Notes under the pieces: model-generated
Told to the model about the DNA's origin: nothing
What the model saw: the letters and a program-made list of their open reading frames with translations, nothing else
Databases searched by the model: none
Made by a program: the position numbers and the translations under genes
Origin: Candidatus Avelusimicrobium intestinipullorum
Lineage (GTDB): Bacteria; Elusimicrobiota; Elusimicrobia; Elusimicrobiales; Elusimicrobiaceae
Direction of reading: 5' to 3'
Assembly: GCA_944324635.1 (NCBI GenBank)
Contig: CALUXC010000001.1
Location: forward strand, 482,369-546,368
DNA: 64,000 bases
Shown: positions 1-7,892 of the stretch, piece after piece
Layout: each line of letters opens with the position of its first letter
How positions within the stretch are numbered: the first letter of the stretch is position 1

Positions 1-91
1 ATTTGAGAAGGGAATCCACAATGGTGGTTTTGCCATGGTCTACGTGGGCGATAATAGCCACGTTGCGCACGTCTTCGCGGGTATTGTTCAT
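1..91 (-). CDS. typA: Translational GTPase TypA/BipA, N-terminal fragment
   Basis: Only the first 30 codons lie in the window; the gene runs off the left edge. They read from an ATG at 91 and contain the P-loop [12 protein letters not shown], typical of ribosome-binding translational GTPases. The form [21 protein letters not shown] fits TypA/BipA better than LepA (which has AHIDHGKST) or EF-G (AHIDAGKTT). TypA associates with the ribosome and supports 50S assembly and stress adaptation. A Shine-Dalgarno-like AGGAAA lies about 15 nt before the ATG. The assignment to TypA rests on this short segment alone. Confidence 0.75.
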   Translation of the reverse strand, partial: MNNTREDVRNVAIIAHVDHGKTTIVDSLLK

Positions 92-306
92 ATATTTAAG
101 TCAGTTTCCTAATTAATTTCCACAAAAATACCCCTCAAACCGACTGCGGGGTATTTTATAAAAGGCAAACGCCTTTGATTAAATTACTTTTGCAGATATA
201 TATATTTTAGTATTTTTTGCTTCCTTCTGCTTGTAAATTGGGCCTAATGGCGCCTGGGCCAAAAGACCCTGGCAAGCCCCGACGAAGGTTTGTTACAATA
301 AGCGAT
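92..306. other. Divergent intergenic region with two hairpins
   Basis: This 215-base gap lies between typA (minus) and the secreted protein at 307 (plus). It contains a hairpin with arms AAAATACCCC (125-134) and GGGGTATTTT (148-157), and a smaller one, AAAGGC-aac-GCCTTT, near 160-176. On the minus strand the first hairpin is followed by TTTTTG, so it could act as an attenuator in the typA leader. The right part holds the inverted repeat and -10 box listed separately. I see no open reading frame here that I would call. Confidence 0.5.
256..299 (+). promoter_or_regulatory. Inverted-repeat operator (site A) and -10 box of the 307 gene
   Basis: The 14-mer GGGCCAAAAGACCC at 256-269 matches the consensus RGGYCMAAAGRCCC, which recurs at 29561, 30218 and 31777. 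A -10-like TACAAT lies at 294-299, starting 32 nt after the AAAG of the repeat, and only 7 nt separate it from the ATG at 307. The repeat would sit near position -44, where a class II activator binds. Activator function is an inference. Confidence 0.5.
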
Positions 307-1035
307 ATGAAAAAACTATGGGTTTTGTGTGTACTTTTGGCGTGTACCGTTTCTTCCGCCCATGCCGCCCTCAATACGGACGGGCTGCTCAGGCGGATTT
401 GGCGCGCCTATCAGCAAACCCCGTTTCAGCTGGCTCGCCGCGCACAATACCAGTGGACCAAATTTCTCACCCGTCAGGAACCTACCGAGCACTTGGTTTT
501 GGTAAGCCAAAATTTGGCCCGCCATATTTTGGACCAATTAAAACAAAAACGCAAACTGGAAAAACTGGTGCCCGTTGGCAGCAAAACGGCCTATCTATTG
601 CGTCTGGCGCGCAATTTGGAGCCGCTTCCCAAAGACATGAGCCTGGAAGAAAAAGTGGCCCTTATGCACCAGGCCGAAGAAGCCGAAAAACAGGTTCAAA
701 CCCTCTTGCTGAGCCGTTATCACCGTCTGCAAAACTGCTTGAATAATCACCCGCAGTTAAAAACCTTTGCGCTTAACCCGCAAGCCTCCATTTTCTTCGC
801 GTCCGAGCGCTTCTTTGCTCCTAACGGTACGCAAACGGCCTATCAAACGGCGGAACAACTCTTCTGCTATCCGGACAAATTCCAAAGGTCCTTTTCCCAA
901 CGCAAAGCCACCGGGGAACTGACCGACTATTCCTTTTCCCTGCGTATTCCCGCCGCCAGAAACCCGGGCCGCCAACTGGAATTTTTCTTTTCCGAAGAAC
1001 AACACCTGGTATATTTTCAAATAATCAAAAAATAA
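307..1035 (+). CDS. Secreted protein of unknown function, 242 aa
   Basis: I do not recognise a family. The ATG at 307 gives a good signal peptide (MKKLWVLCVLLACTVSSAHA, cleavage probably after AHA). The mature part is mostly charged and helical, rich in Gln/Lys/Leu for about residues 60-150, followed by a shorter region with a few cysteines and an aromatic C-terminus. A longer in-frame reading from 217 is possible but would bury the signal peptide and overlap the promoter. There is no Shine-Dalgarno sequence: the -10 box TACAAT ends 7 nt before the ATG, suggesting leaderless translation. It likely acts in the periplasm or outside the cell. Confidence 0.6.
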   Translation: MKKLWVLCVLLACTVSSAHAALNTDGLLRRIWRAYQQTPFQLARRAQYQWTKFLTRQEPTEHLVLVSQNLARHILDQLKQKRKLEKLVPVGSKTAYLLRLARNLEPLPKDMSLEEKVALMHQAEEAEKQVQTLLLSRYHRLQNCLNNHPQLKTFALNPQASIFFASERFFAPNGTQTAYQTAEQLFCYPDKFQRSFSQRKATGELTDYSFSLRIPAARNPGRQLEFFFSEEQHLVYFQIIKK

Positions 1036-1067
1036 ATTCCCCCACGCCCGCCAGGGCGTAAAATTAT

Positions 1068-1073
1068 TATAAT
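1068..1073 (+). promoter_or_regulatory. -10 box directly before the 1080 gene
   Basis: A perfect TATAAT is followed by six bases (AGCCTT) and then the ATG at 1080. Transcription should start at or next to the A of the ATG, giving a leaderless mRNA. No Shine-Dalgarno sequence is present. Confidence 0.55.
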
Positions 1074-1079
1074 AGCCTT

Positions 1080-1706
1080 ATGGAAAGATTGCTTCAAATG
1101 CTGGGCATATTGGCGGTGTTATATGCCATGTATGCCCTAAGCTTAAAAAAATGGGATTACGCCACCGAAGCCAAACGGCAAGAGCGCCGCACCCTGCTGA
1201 AAACGAAAGGGGTTTCCAACACTTTTTACTTTATTCATGCGGGCACGCTTTTTTTGCTCAATGTGTTTAGCGGCGGGTTGTTCACGTTTTACTGGCTCTA
1301 CCGCCAATGGACGGCCGTTCCGCACGGGTTTAGGCGCCTAAATGCCCAGCCGCTTCCACACGGAGCGTTCTTGCGTACCGTGGGCGGGTTTATTACGTTT
1401 TTTGAATTAAATGCCATCATCTGCCGCACCTGCGAATATATGCGCCACAAACCGCCGCTTCCGCCCTGGGCATGGGGCACGATGTGGCTGGGAGGCCTAA
1501 TTGGCGCCATTGCGGCCCCCGGTTGGACGGAAAAGCTGATAGGGTATGCTTTGTTCTGTGCGGCCCCGGCGGTACTGCAAAAACGCTTAAACGCCTTGCC
1601 CGCGGAAAAAATTCTCCCCACGCCCAAACCCAAAGAATGTTTTGCCGCCGCCGCGGCGTTAGGCTGTGCGCTGGGGATGATCGCATTATTTCGCATTCTT
1701 TTATAA
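1080..1706 (+). CDS. Multi-pass membrane protein of unknown function
   Basis: This 208-residue protein has about four to five hydrophobic segments: near residues 4-22, 50-75, 133-150, 152-168 and 186-206. The segment GGLFTFYWLYRQW (around 65-77) resembles the GIYGLYWLYRQ-type signature of small DUF4234-like membrane proteins, but the rest does not clearly match that family. A perfect -10 box ends six bases before the start, so the transcript is probably leaderless. It lies just downstream of the secreted protein at 307, with its own promoter. Function unknown; an inner-membrane location is likely. Confidence 0.6.
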   Translation: MERLLQMLGILAVLYAMYALSLKKWDYATEAKRQERRTLLKTKGVSNTFYFIHAGTLFLLNVFSGGLFTFYWLYRQWTAVPHGFRRLNAQPLPHGAFLRTVGGFITFFELNAIICRTCEYMRHKPPLPPWAWGTMWLGGLIGAIAAPGWTEKLIGYALFCAAPAVLQKRLNALPAEKILPTPKPKECFAAAAALGCALGMIALFRILL

Positions 1707-1723
1707 CTGTTTGATGCGCAATA

Positions 1724-1757
1724 AAAACGGGACGAATACCCTTCGTCCCGTTTTTTG
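1724..1757 (+). terminator. Intrinsic terminator between convergent genes
   Basis: Stem ACGGGACGAA / TTCGTCCCGT with a short loop, followed by a run of T on the plus strand and preceded by A's. It can serve the plus-strand gene ending at 1706 and, in the other direction, the minus-strand gene ending at 1773. Confidence 0.8.
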
Positions 1758-1772
1758 TTTTTAATCGGCTAA

Positions 1773-2327
1773 TTAATTGGCCTTTTTCGTTAAATTATGT
1801 TTGACGGTCCGCTTGACGGCTTCTGCCGCCTTGCGCTGCATATTAAACGCCTGCGCTTTGGCTACGGCGGCCTTTAATTGGTCGTTATCCATGGCCAGCA
1901 TGTTCTGCACCGTTTGAAACATACCGTTTATGCCGGCCATTTCCGCCGGGGCCTGGGCCAACGCTTGCTTGAGGGATTTATCCTCCACGCGCTGCATCAG
2001 GCTCATCTGTTCGTGGTATTTCACGGCCGCCGCCAACAGCACCGCCAGCTTGCGTTCGCGCGGATACTGCTGATAAACCAGCACCGTAGTGCCCACGGTG
2101 TGCGCATCTTCGTTTTGGGCGGAAAGCAATAACGCCAAACTCAAATCCTTTCCGCCGGCTTCGTCCGTGCGCGCTCTTAGCAAATCCAACTTGGCGGGCA
2201 TTTCATGGCGAAGCTTTTCAAACGGGGACTGCTCTGCCGAAGCCGGCACAGACACCATACACATAAGCGCCCCCGCCGCCACCACTAGAGCCATCGCCCA
2301 GCCATATCTTCCAAATAGTTTTTTCAT
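1773..2327 (-). CDS. Secreted alpha-helical protein of unknown function, 184 aa
   Basis: The ATG at 2327 is preceded by a strong GGAGGTGGGG ribosome binding site. The N-terminus is a signal peptide (KKLFGRYGW followed by a hydrophobic core, cleavage near PASA). The mature protein has no cysteines, is rich in Ala/Gln/Lys and looks wholly helical, with a basic C-terminus (KRTVKHNLTKKAN). I recognise no family. It is probably periplasmic. It faces the membrane protein at 1080 across a shared terminator and is monocistronic. Confidence 0.6.
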   Translation of the reverse strand: MKKLFGRYGWAMALVVAAGALMCMVSVPASAEQSPFEKLRHEMPAKLDLLRARTDEAGGKDLSLALLLSAQNEDAHTVGTTVLVYQQYPRERKLAVLLAAAVKYHEQMSLMQRVEDKSLKQALAQAPAEMAGINGMFQTVQNMLAMDNDQLKAAVAKAQAFNMQRKAAEAVKRTVKHNLTKKAN

Positions 2328-2499
2328 AACCCCACCTCCAACCCGTCTCTACTCTAAGTGTACTGGGAAAGCGGTTTTTTTCAAGCGGTTAAACAAGCAC
2401 AAAAATGCTTATTTTTTAATCATTTTCCTTTTATTAGCGAGGAGATTTGTTTGAGGTGAGGTTCTTTTCCATTTTTCCCTTTCTTTTCGCTAGGGGCAT
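2328..2499. other. Intergenic region without a recognised gene
   Basis: AT-rich spacer between the starting point of the 1773-2327 minus-strand gene and the terminator of the GGGtGRT gene. I see the ribosome binding site of the flanking gene, a possible minus-strand -10 (TACACT near 2357) and nothing else I can support. Confidence 0.4.
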
Positions 2500-2531
2500 A
2501 AAAAAAGCCGCCCCGTAAGGAGCGGCTTTTT
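2500..2531 (-). terminator. Intrinsic terminator of the NifU-like/GGGtGRT operon
   Basis: Hairpin AAAGCCGC / GCGGCTTT with a T-rich tract on the minus strand, 16 nt after the stop codon at 2547. Confidence 0.8.
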
Positions 2532-2546
2532 CAATCAAAACAACCG

Positions 2547-3548
2547 TTATTTGGCTTCAGCCACGGCCACCGCAACGGCTACCGTCGCGCCGACCATCGG
2601 GTTGTTGCCCATACCGATAAGGCCCATCATTTCCACGTGCGCAGGCACGGAGGAAGAACCGGCAAACTGCGCATCGCTGTGCATGCGGCCCATGGTGTCG
2701 GTCATACCGTAAGAGGCAGGGCCGGCGGCCATGTTGTCCGGGTGCAGGGTGCGGCCGGTGCCGCCGCCGGAAGCCACGGAGAAGTATTTCTTGCCGTTTT
2801 CGGTCGCCCATTTCTTATAGGTACCGGCTACCGGGTGCTGGAAGCGGGTCGGGTTGGTGGAGTTACCGGTGATGGACACGTCCACCCCTTCGTGGCGCAT
2901 AATGGCTACGCCTTCGTTTACGTCGTCGGCACCGTAGCATTTCACTTTGGCGCGGTCGCCGTCGGAGAAGGCTTTTTCGCTCACGATTTTGAGTTCGCCC
3001 GTTTTATAGTTGTATTCCGTTTCCACGGAGGTGAAACCGTTGATGCGGGAAATAATGTAAGCGGCGTCTTTTCCTAAGCCGTTCAAAATAACGCGAAGGG
3101 GTTCTTTGCGCACTTTGTTGGCGGTGCGGGCAATACCGATGGCCCCTTCGGCCGCGGCAAAGCTTTCGTGACCGGCCAAGAAGCAGAAGCATTTGGTGTT
3201 TTCGGACAAGAGCATCGCGCCCAAGTTACCGTGACCCAAACCTACGGCACGCTGATCGGCTACGGAGCCGGGAATGCAGAAGCTCTGCAAGCCCACGCCG
3301 ATTTTTTCGGCCGCTTCGGCAGCGGTTTTTACGCCGGATTTGATGGCGATGGCCGCGCCCACGGTGTAGGCCCAAACGGCGTTGTCAAAAGCGATGGGCT
3401 GAATGCCGCGGACGATTTTTTCCACGTCAATGCCTTTTTTGGTGCAAATTTCTTTGGCTTCTTCCAAAGAGGCGATGCCGTTTTCTTTCAAAACGGAGTT
3501 GATTTTATCAATTCTTCTTTCGTATCCTTCAAACGTAATCATATTCAT
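2547..3548 (-). CDS. GGGtGRT family protein
   Basis: The protein (333 aa) carries the eponymous motif GGGTGRTLHPDN (around residues 262-273), followed by MAAGPASYGMTDTMGRMHSD. This is the signature of the uncharacterised GGGtGRT family known from anaerobic Firmicutes and related bacteria. There is no signal peptide or membrane segment, so it should be cytoplasmic. Several conserved glycine and histidine stretches (GLGHGNLGAML, FLAGHESF) suggest a cofactor or nucleotide site, but no catalytic role is established to my knowledge. It lies 12 nt downstream of a NifU-like scaffold gene on the same strand, the pairing usual for this family. The two proteins probably act together, possibly around an Fe-S cluster. 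Confidence 0.8.
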   Translation of the reverse strand: MNMITFEGYERRIDKINSVLKENGIASLEEAKEICTKKGIDVEKIVRGIQPIAFDNAVWAYTVGAAIAIKSGVKTAAEAAEKIGVGLQSFCIPGSVADQRAVGLGHGNLGAMLLSENTKCFCFLAGHESFAAAEGAIGIARTANKVRKEPLRVILNGLGKDAAYIISRINGFTSVETEYNYKTGELKIVSEKAFSDGDRAKVKCYGADDVNEGVAIMRHEGVDVSITGNSTNPTRFQHPVAGTYKKWATENGKKYFSVASGGGTGRTLHPDNMAAGPASYGMTDTMGRMHSDAQFAGSSSVPAHVEMMGLIGMGNNPMVGATVAVAVAVAEAK

Positions 3549-3560
3549 TATCTCCTGGGC

Positions 3561-4262
3561 TTACTCTTTGCGGGGGTCAATTTTCTTGACGGCTTCGTCA
3601 AAGCGGCCGTATTTGCTGACGTTCTTTTCAAACGCGGCCTTCGGGTCTTCGCCTTTCTTGATGGCATCCATCATTTTGCCCAGGTTGACGAATTTGTAAC
3701 CGATGATTTCGTTGTTTTTGTCCAAACCGATTTCCAACACATAGCCTTCGGCCATTTCCAGGTAGCGGGCGCCTTTGGCTTCGGTGCCGTACATGGTGCC
3801 GATCTGAGAGCGATGGCCTTTGCCCAAGTCTTCCATACCGGCGCCAATCGGCAAGCCGTCATCGGAAAACGCGCTCTGCGTGCGGCCGTAAACGATCTGC
3901 AGGAAGAGTTCGCGCATAGCGGTGTTGATAGCGTCGCATACGAGGTCGGAGTTCAAAGCTTCCAAAATGGTTTTGCCGGGCAAAATTTCCGCAGCCATAG
4001 CGGCGGAGTGCGTCATGCCGGAGCAGCCCAAGGTTTCCACCAACGCTTCTTTAATTACGCCGTTTTTGACGTTAAGCGTCAGTTTGCAGGCGCCCTGCTG
4101 AGGGGCACACCAGCCTACACCGTGGGTAAGACCGCTGATGTCGGTAATTTGTTTGGCTTTGACCCATTTGCCTTCTTCAGGAATCGGGGCCGGATCGTGC
4201 TTGGCGCCTTTGCAAACGCAGCACATATTCATCACTTCAGGGGTGCATTTTTCGCAGCTCAT
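3561..4262 (-). CDS. NifU/IscU-like iron-sulfur scaffold protein
   Basis: The 233-residue protein starts with a cysteine-rich head (CEKCTPEVMNMCCVCKGAKHD), followed by a domain resembling the NifU N-terminal/IscU fold: VKNGVIKEALVETLGCSGMTHSAAMAAE. The Cys in LGCSGM corresponds to a cluster ligand position. The region LNSDLVCDAINTAMRELFLQI adds another Cys. IscU proteins assemble Fe-S clusters, but this longer variant is normally found next to GGGtGRT genes and its real client is unknown. It heads the operon; TAGGAG lies 6 nt before the ATG. The extra N-terminal CxxC and CCxxC motifs are unusual for a housekeeping IscU. Confidence 0.75.
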   Translation of the reverse strand: MSCEKCTPEVMNMCCVCKGAKHDPAPIPEEGKWVKAKQITDISGLTHGVGWCAPQQGACKLTLNVKNGVIKEALVETLGCSGMTHSAAMAAEILPGKTILEALNSDLVCDAINTAMRELFLQIVYGRTQSAFSDDGLPIGAGMEDLGKGHRSQIGTMYGTEAKGARYLEMAEGYVLEIGLDKNNEIIGYKFVNLGKMMDAIKKGEDPKAAFEKNVSKYGRFDEAVKKIDPRKE

Positions 4263-4410
4263 GAGAGTCTCCTATATAAAAGTAAATCTTTCAAATATAT
4301 TTTACAAAATTTACCCCCCCATACAACATGCCGCCCCGCATGATTTTTTATTAACTAACATTTTTGCTTTTCTCTTCAAAAAAATACGCGCCGCTTCGGG
4401 TAAACTTTGC

Positions 4411-4416
4411 TACAAT
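4411..4416 (+). promoter_or_regulatory. -10 box of the serC-serA-DUF1015 operon
   Basis: TACAAT preceded by TTTGC, an extended -10 form (TTTGCTAyAAT) also seen before lon, the pilus operon, the tRNA genes and the SpoIID gene. No convincing -35 is seen. Confidence 0.5.
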
Positions 4417-4468
4417 TAATAAAATCATTAAACGAAGAGAAAACCTGATGTAAAAAGGAGAAATGAAA

Positions 4469-5638
4469 ATGAGCATTAAATTAGACGTTACCAAAATGCC
4501 TACCGCGACATTTACCTGCGGTCCCAGTCAAGGACATCCTATTATCCGCGAAACGCCGGTCTGTCAAACGCAGTTTGAACGCAGTCACCGCGCGAAAGAT
4601 ATTTCTACCGACGGCTTATACAAAGAAGCCACCGAAAATTTACGCAAATTACTCTCTTTGCCGCAAGATTACACCGTTATTTTTTTCCTGGGCGGTGCCA
4701 CCCCGGCTATGGACGCCATCATCTGGAGTTTGACGAAAGCTTCTCTCTCCGGCTTGTCTTTTGGCGCATTTTCCAAATTATGGTCGCAAAAGTTGGCCGG
4801 GCGCTTGGAAGCCAATGTGGTGCGCACGATCCGCGAAGCGGGCGAAAACGAATTCTTCCCGAAAGAAAAGCCCGATTTTAACGCAAGCCTAGTCATCATG
4901 ACCCCCAACGAAACCTCCACCGGCACGCAAATCCCGGACCAATACCTGGAAGAAGCCTGGAAAGCAAAAGGGGAAGACACGCTTATCGCCTGGGACTGCA
5001 CTTCCTGCGCGGGCGGACGCGATTTGCCAAAAAACAAATTTGACGTCATGGTATTCTCCATGCAAAAATGCTTTGGCGTGGGCGGCGGGTCCAGCGTGAT
5101 TATTCTGAGCCCGGCGGCCGTCAAACGCTTGGAAGAAGTGAAAAAATACCGCACCGTTCCCTACGCGCTGGACTTAAGCGAAGCCGCCAAAAAAGCGCAG
5201 GAAAAATGCCAAACGGTCAACACTCCCTCCACCACCAACATTTGGATGTTTAACGAAGCCTGCAAATGGATGAACGAAAACGGCGGCTTAAAAGCCATGG
5301 ACGCCCTGTGCCGCAAACATGCACAGTTCCTGTTGGACTGGGCCTCCAAAACCGATTATCTGGCCCCGCTTATTAAAGACGAAGCCTTCCGCTCCTACAC
5401 CACGCTTACGCTGGAAGTGACCGACCCCAACCTCAAGGACGCCGACATTTCCGCCGCCCTGAAAGCCACCGGCTTGGCCAACCTGGCCGACGGCATTAAA
5501 AAATACTCCTCGGTCAAGCAGAACTCGCTTCGCATTGCGTGCTTCCCGTTTGTGGATATCCACGGAACGGGCGAATATGAAAAACTCGCCGCCGCGGTGG
5601 ACGAAATTGTCCGCCAGCTGCGCTTGGAGGCCAAATGA
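4469..5638 (+). CDS. serC: Phosphoserine aminotransferase
   Basis: Class V PLP-dependent aminotransferase that converts 3-phosphohydroxypyruvate and glutamate to phosphoserine and 2-oxoglutarate, the second step of serine synthesis. Visible landmarks are the PLP-anchoring loop FFLGGATPAMD (near residues 72-82), the Asp/Ser pocket IAWDCTSCAGG (near 173-183) and the Schiff-base lysine in VFSMQKCFGVGGG (Lys200). The divergent sequence resembles the phosphoserine aminotransferase subgroup of some archaea and proteobacteria. An ATG also occurs at 4463, but AAGGAG lies only 2 nt before it and 8 nt before the ATG at 4469, which I prefer. The stop overlaps serA by four bases, so the two are translationally coupled. 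Confidence 0.88.
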   Translation: MSIKLDVTKMPTATFTCGPSQGHPIIRETPVCQTQFERSHRAKDISTDGLYKEATENLRKLLSLPQDYTVIFFLGGATPAMDAIIWSLTKASLSGLSFGAFSKLWSQKLAGRLEANVVRTIREAGENEFFPKEKPDFNASLVIMTPNETSTGTQIPDQYLEEAWKAKGEDTLIAWDCTSCAGGRDLPKNKFDVMVFSMQKCFGVGGGSSVIILSPAAVKRLEEVKKYRTVPYALDLSEAAKKAQEKCQTVNTPSTTNIWMFNEACKWMNENGGLKAMDALCRKHAQFLLDWASKTDYLAPLIKDEAFRSYTTLTLEVTDPNLKDADISAALKATGLANLADGIKKYSSVKQNSLRIACFPFVDIHGTGEYEKLAAAVDEIVRQLRLEAK

Positions 5639-6588
5639 AAATTTTAATTGCAGATAAATTCCCCGCCCATTGGAAAGAAGTCCTCGCCAAACAAGGGCAC
5701 CAAATCACCGACGACCCGAACCTGGACGAAACCACGCTCCCGGCCGCCATGGCGGATAACGAAATTCTCATTGTGCGCAGCACCAAAGTGCCTGCAGCCG
5801 TAATTGACGCCGCCAAAAACCTTAAGCTGATTATCCGCGCGGGCGCCGGTTACGACACGATTGACATCTCTCACGCCGCGCAAAAAGGCGTTGCCGTGTG
5901 CAACTGCCCCGGCACCAACTCTATTGCCGTGGCGGAGCTTGCCATGGGGCTTATGCTGGCCTTGGACAGAAGACTTTTCCACAACACGCGCGACCTGCGC
6001 GCCGGCGTGTGGAATAAATCCGAATACAGCAAGGCGAAAGGCATTTTTGGCCGCACGCTGGGGATTATTGGGCTTGGAAACATTGGCAAAGAAGTGGCCA
6101 AACGCGCCCAGGCTTTTGGCATGAAAGTGCTGGCCTATGACCCGTACACCAAGCCGGAAGTTTTCCAAGCACTTAACATCATGCCCCAGCAGGACATCTA
6201 CACGCTGGCCGGCCTGTGCGACGTTATCACCGTCCACCTGCCCGACACGCCGCAAACTCATGGCTTGTTTAACAAAAAGTTTTTTGACGCCATGAAAGAC
6301 GGCGCCACCTTTATCAATACGGCCCGCGGCGGCTTAGTGGTCACGCCGGATTTGGCCCAGGCCATCAAAACCAAAAATATCCGCGCCGCGTTGGACGTGT
6401 ACGAAAAAGAACCCAAAGCCAACGATAAAACGTTTGACTATTCCCCCTTTGAAGGAGCGGAAAACTTTTACGGTACGCACCACATCGGCGCCAGCACCGA
6501 GCAAGCGCAGGACGCTGTGGCCCAACGCGCGGTGGATATTATTAACGAATACGCCGCCTCCGGCAAGTTTTTATTTCGGGTGAACTAA
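5635..6588 (+). CDS. serA: D-3-phosphoglycerate dehydrogenase, short form
   Basis: NAD-dependent 2-hydroxyacid dehydrogenase that oxidises 3-phosphoglycerate to 3-phosphohydroxypyruvate, the entry step to serine. The NAD-binding motif is GIIGLGNIGKEVAK (around 143-156). The catalytic set is visible as Arg231 (NTARGG), Glu near 257-260 (DVYEKEP) and His283 (THHIGAST). At 317 residues it lacks the C-terminal ACT domain that gives serine feedback control in longer enzymes. It overlaps serC by ATGA, and its stop overlaps the next ATG by one base. The order serC-serA-DUF1015 strongly supports a serine rather than a lactate/glycerate role. Confidence 0.9.
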   Translation: MKILIADKFPAHWKEVLAKQGHQITDDPNLDETTLPAAMADNEILIVRSTKVPAAVIDAAKNLKLIIRAGAGYDTIDISHAAQKGVAVCNCPGTNSIAVAELAMGLMLALDRRLFHNTRDLRAGVWNKSEYSKAKGIFGRTLGIIGLGNIGKEVAKRAQAFGMKVLAYDPYTKPEVFQALNIMPQQDIYTLAGLCDVITVHLPDTPQTHGLFNKKFFDAMKDGATFINTARGGLVVTPDLAQAIKTKNIRAALDVYEKEPKANDKTFDYSPFEGAENFYGTHHIGASTEQAQDAVAQRAVDIINEYAASGKFLFRVN

Positions 6589-7829
6589 TGGCTACGATTA
6601 AACCTTTCCGGGGTTTTCGCCCCAGCGGCCACGCCGAAAAAATTGCCTGCCCGCCTTACGACGTGCTCAACTCGGCCGAAGCACGCCAAATGGCGCAAGG
6701 CAATCCGTACTCGTTTCTGCATGTGGACAAGCCCGAAATAGACTTGCCCGAAGAAACCGATTTGTACGCCCCCGAAGTGTACCAAAAAGCCAAAGAAAAT
6801 TTGGAAAACTTTATTCAAACGGGCGTGCTGAAACAGGACGAAAAACCCTGTTTTTACCTCTACGCGCAAACCATGGACGGCCGCACCCAATACGGGCTGG
6901 TGGCCGCCGCCTCGTGCGAAGAGTACGACAAAGGCATCGTGCGCAAGCACGAGCTGACGCGCAAGGATAAAGAAGACGACCGCACCCGCCACGTAGCCGC
7001 GCTTTCGGCCACTACCGGGCCCGTCTTTTTGGCCTATCCCCAGCGGGAAGAAATAAACGCCAAAATAGCCGAAATTGCGGCTGAATTTCCGACGTATGAT
7101 TTCACCGCGCAAGACGGCATCAAACACACCCTGTGGGTGATAGACGCGCCGCAGGACATCAAGTTTTTGATGGACGCCTTTGAAAAAATTCCCACGCTCT
7201 ATATTGCCGACGGGCACCACCGCTCCGCCGCCGCGGCCAATGTGGCCCGCCAGCGCAGGGAACACAACCCCAAACATACGGGCCAGGAAAATTACAATTT
7301 CTTTTTAAGCGTTATTTTCCCGGCACAGCAACTGTATGTTATGGATTACAACCGCCTGGTGAAAGACTTAAACGGCCTAAGCGAAGAAGCGTTTTTGGAA
7401 AAAATAGCCAACAAGTTTGACGTGGCCGAAACCGGCCGCGAAAAACCGCAAAAACGCCACGAATTTGGCATGTATCTAAACGGAAAATGGTACACGCTGA
7501 CGGCCAAAAAAGGCTCTTTTGACGAGGCTGACCCCGTTGCCGCGCTGGACGTGAGTATCCTGCAGGAAAACCTGCTGGGCCCCGTTTTGGGCATTGGCGA
7601 CCCGCGCACGGATAAACGCATTGATTTCGTGGGCGGCATACGCGGCATTGGGGAACTGAAAAAACGGGTGGACGGCGGAGCGTGGAAAGTGGCTTTTTCC
7701 ATGTATCCTACGGCCATGGAAGAACTGATGAAAGTGGCAGACGCGCATAAAATCATGCCGCCCAAATCCACCTGGTTTGAACCCAAGCTGCGAAGCGGCC
7801 TGGTGATTTACAAATACGAAAACAAATAA
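6588..7829 (+). CDS. DUF1015 family protein
   Basis: The N-terminus KPFRGFRP...ACPPYDVL and the central TLYIADGHHRSAAAA motif (around 203-217) are the hallmarks of DUF1015 (413 aa). The protein is cytoplasmic. Its biochemical role is not firmly established. The conserved DGHHR and the repeated pairing of this family with serA and serC, seen here as a one-base overlap with serA, point to the serine pathway. One idea is that it handles phosphoserine, since no serB phosphatase is visible in the window; that is inference. A strong terminator follows. Confidence 0.85.
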   Translation: MATIKPFRGFRPSGHAEKIACPPYDVLNSAEARQMAQGNPYSFLHVDKPEIDLPEETDLYAPEVYQKAKENLENFIQTGVLKQDEKPCFYLYAQTMDGRTQYGLVAAASCEEYDKGIVRKHELTRKDKEDDRTRHVAALSATTGPVFLAYPQREEINAKIAEIAAEFPTYDFTAQDGIKHTLWVIDAPQDIKFLMDAFEKIPTLYIADGHHRSAAAANVARQRREHNPKHTGQENYNFFLSVIFPAQQLYVMDYNRLVKDLNGLSEEAFLEKIANKFDVAETGREKPQKRHEFGMYLNGKWYTLTAKKGSFDEADPVAALDVSILQENLLGPVLGIGDPRTDKRIDFVGGIRGIGELKKRVDGGAWKVAFSMYPTAMEELMKVADAHKIMPPKSTWFEPKLRSGLVIYKYENK

Positions 7830-7832
7830 AAC

Positions 7833-7861
7833 AAAAGCCGGGGTAACTCCCCGGCTTTTTT
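7833..7861 (+). terminator. Terminator between DUF1015 and era
   Basis: Stem AAGCCGGGG / CCCCGGCTT with a TAA loop, a T-run on the plus side and A's on the other. It can serve both convergent genes. Confidence 0.85.
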
Positions 7862-7892
7862 CAAATATTTAATCAGCTCCAACGGCAAGGCG

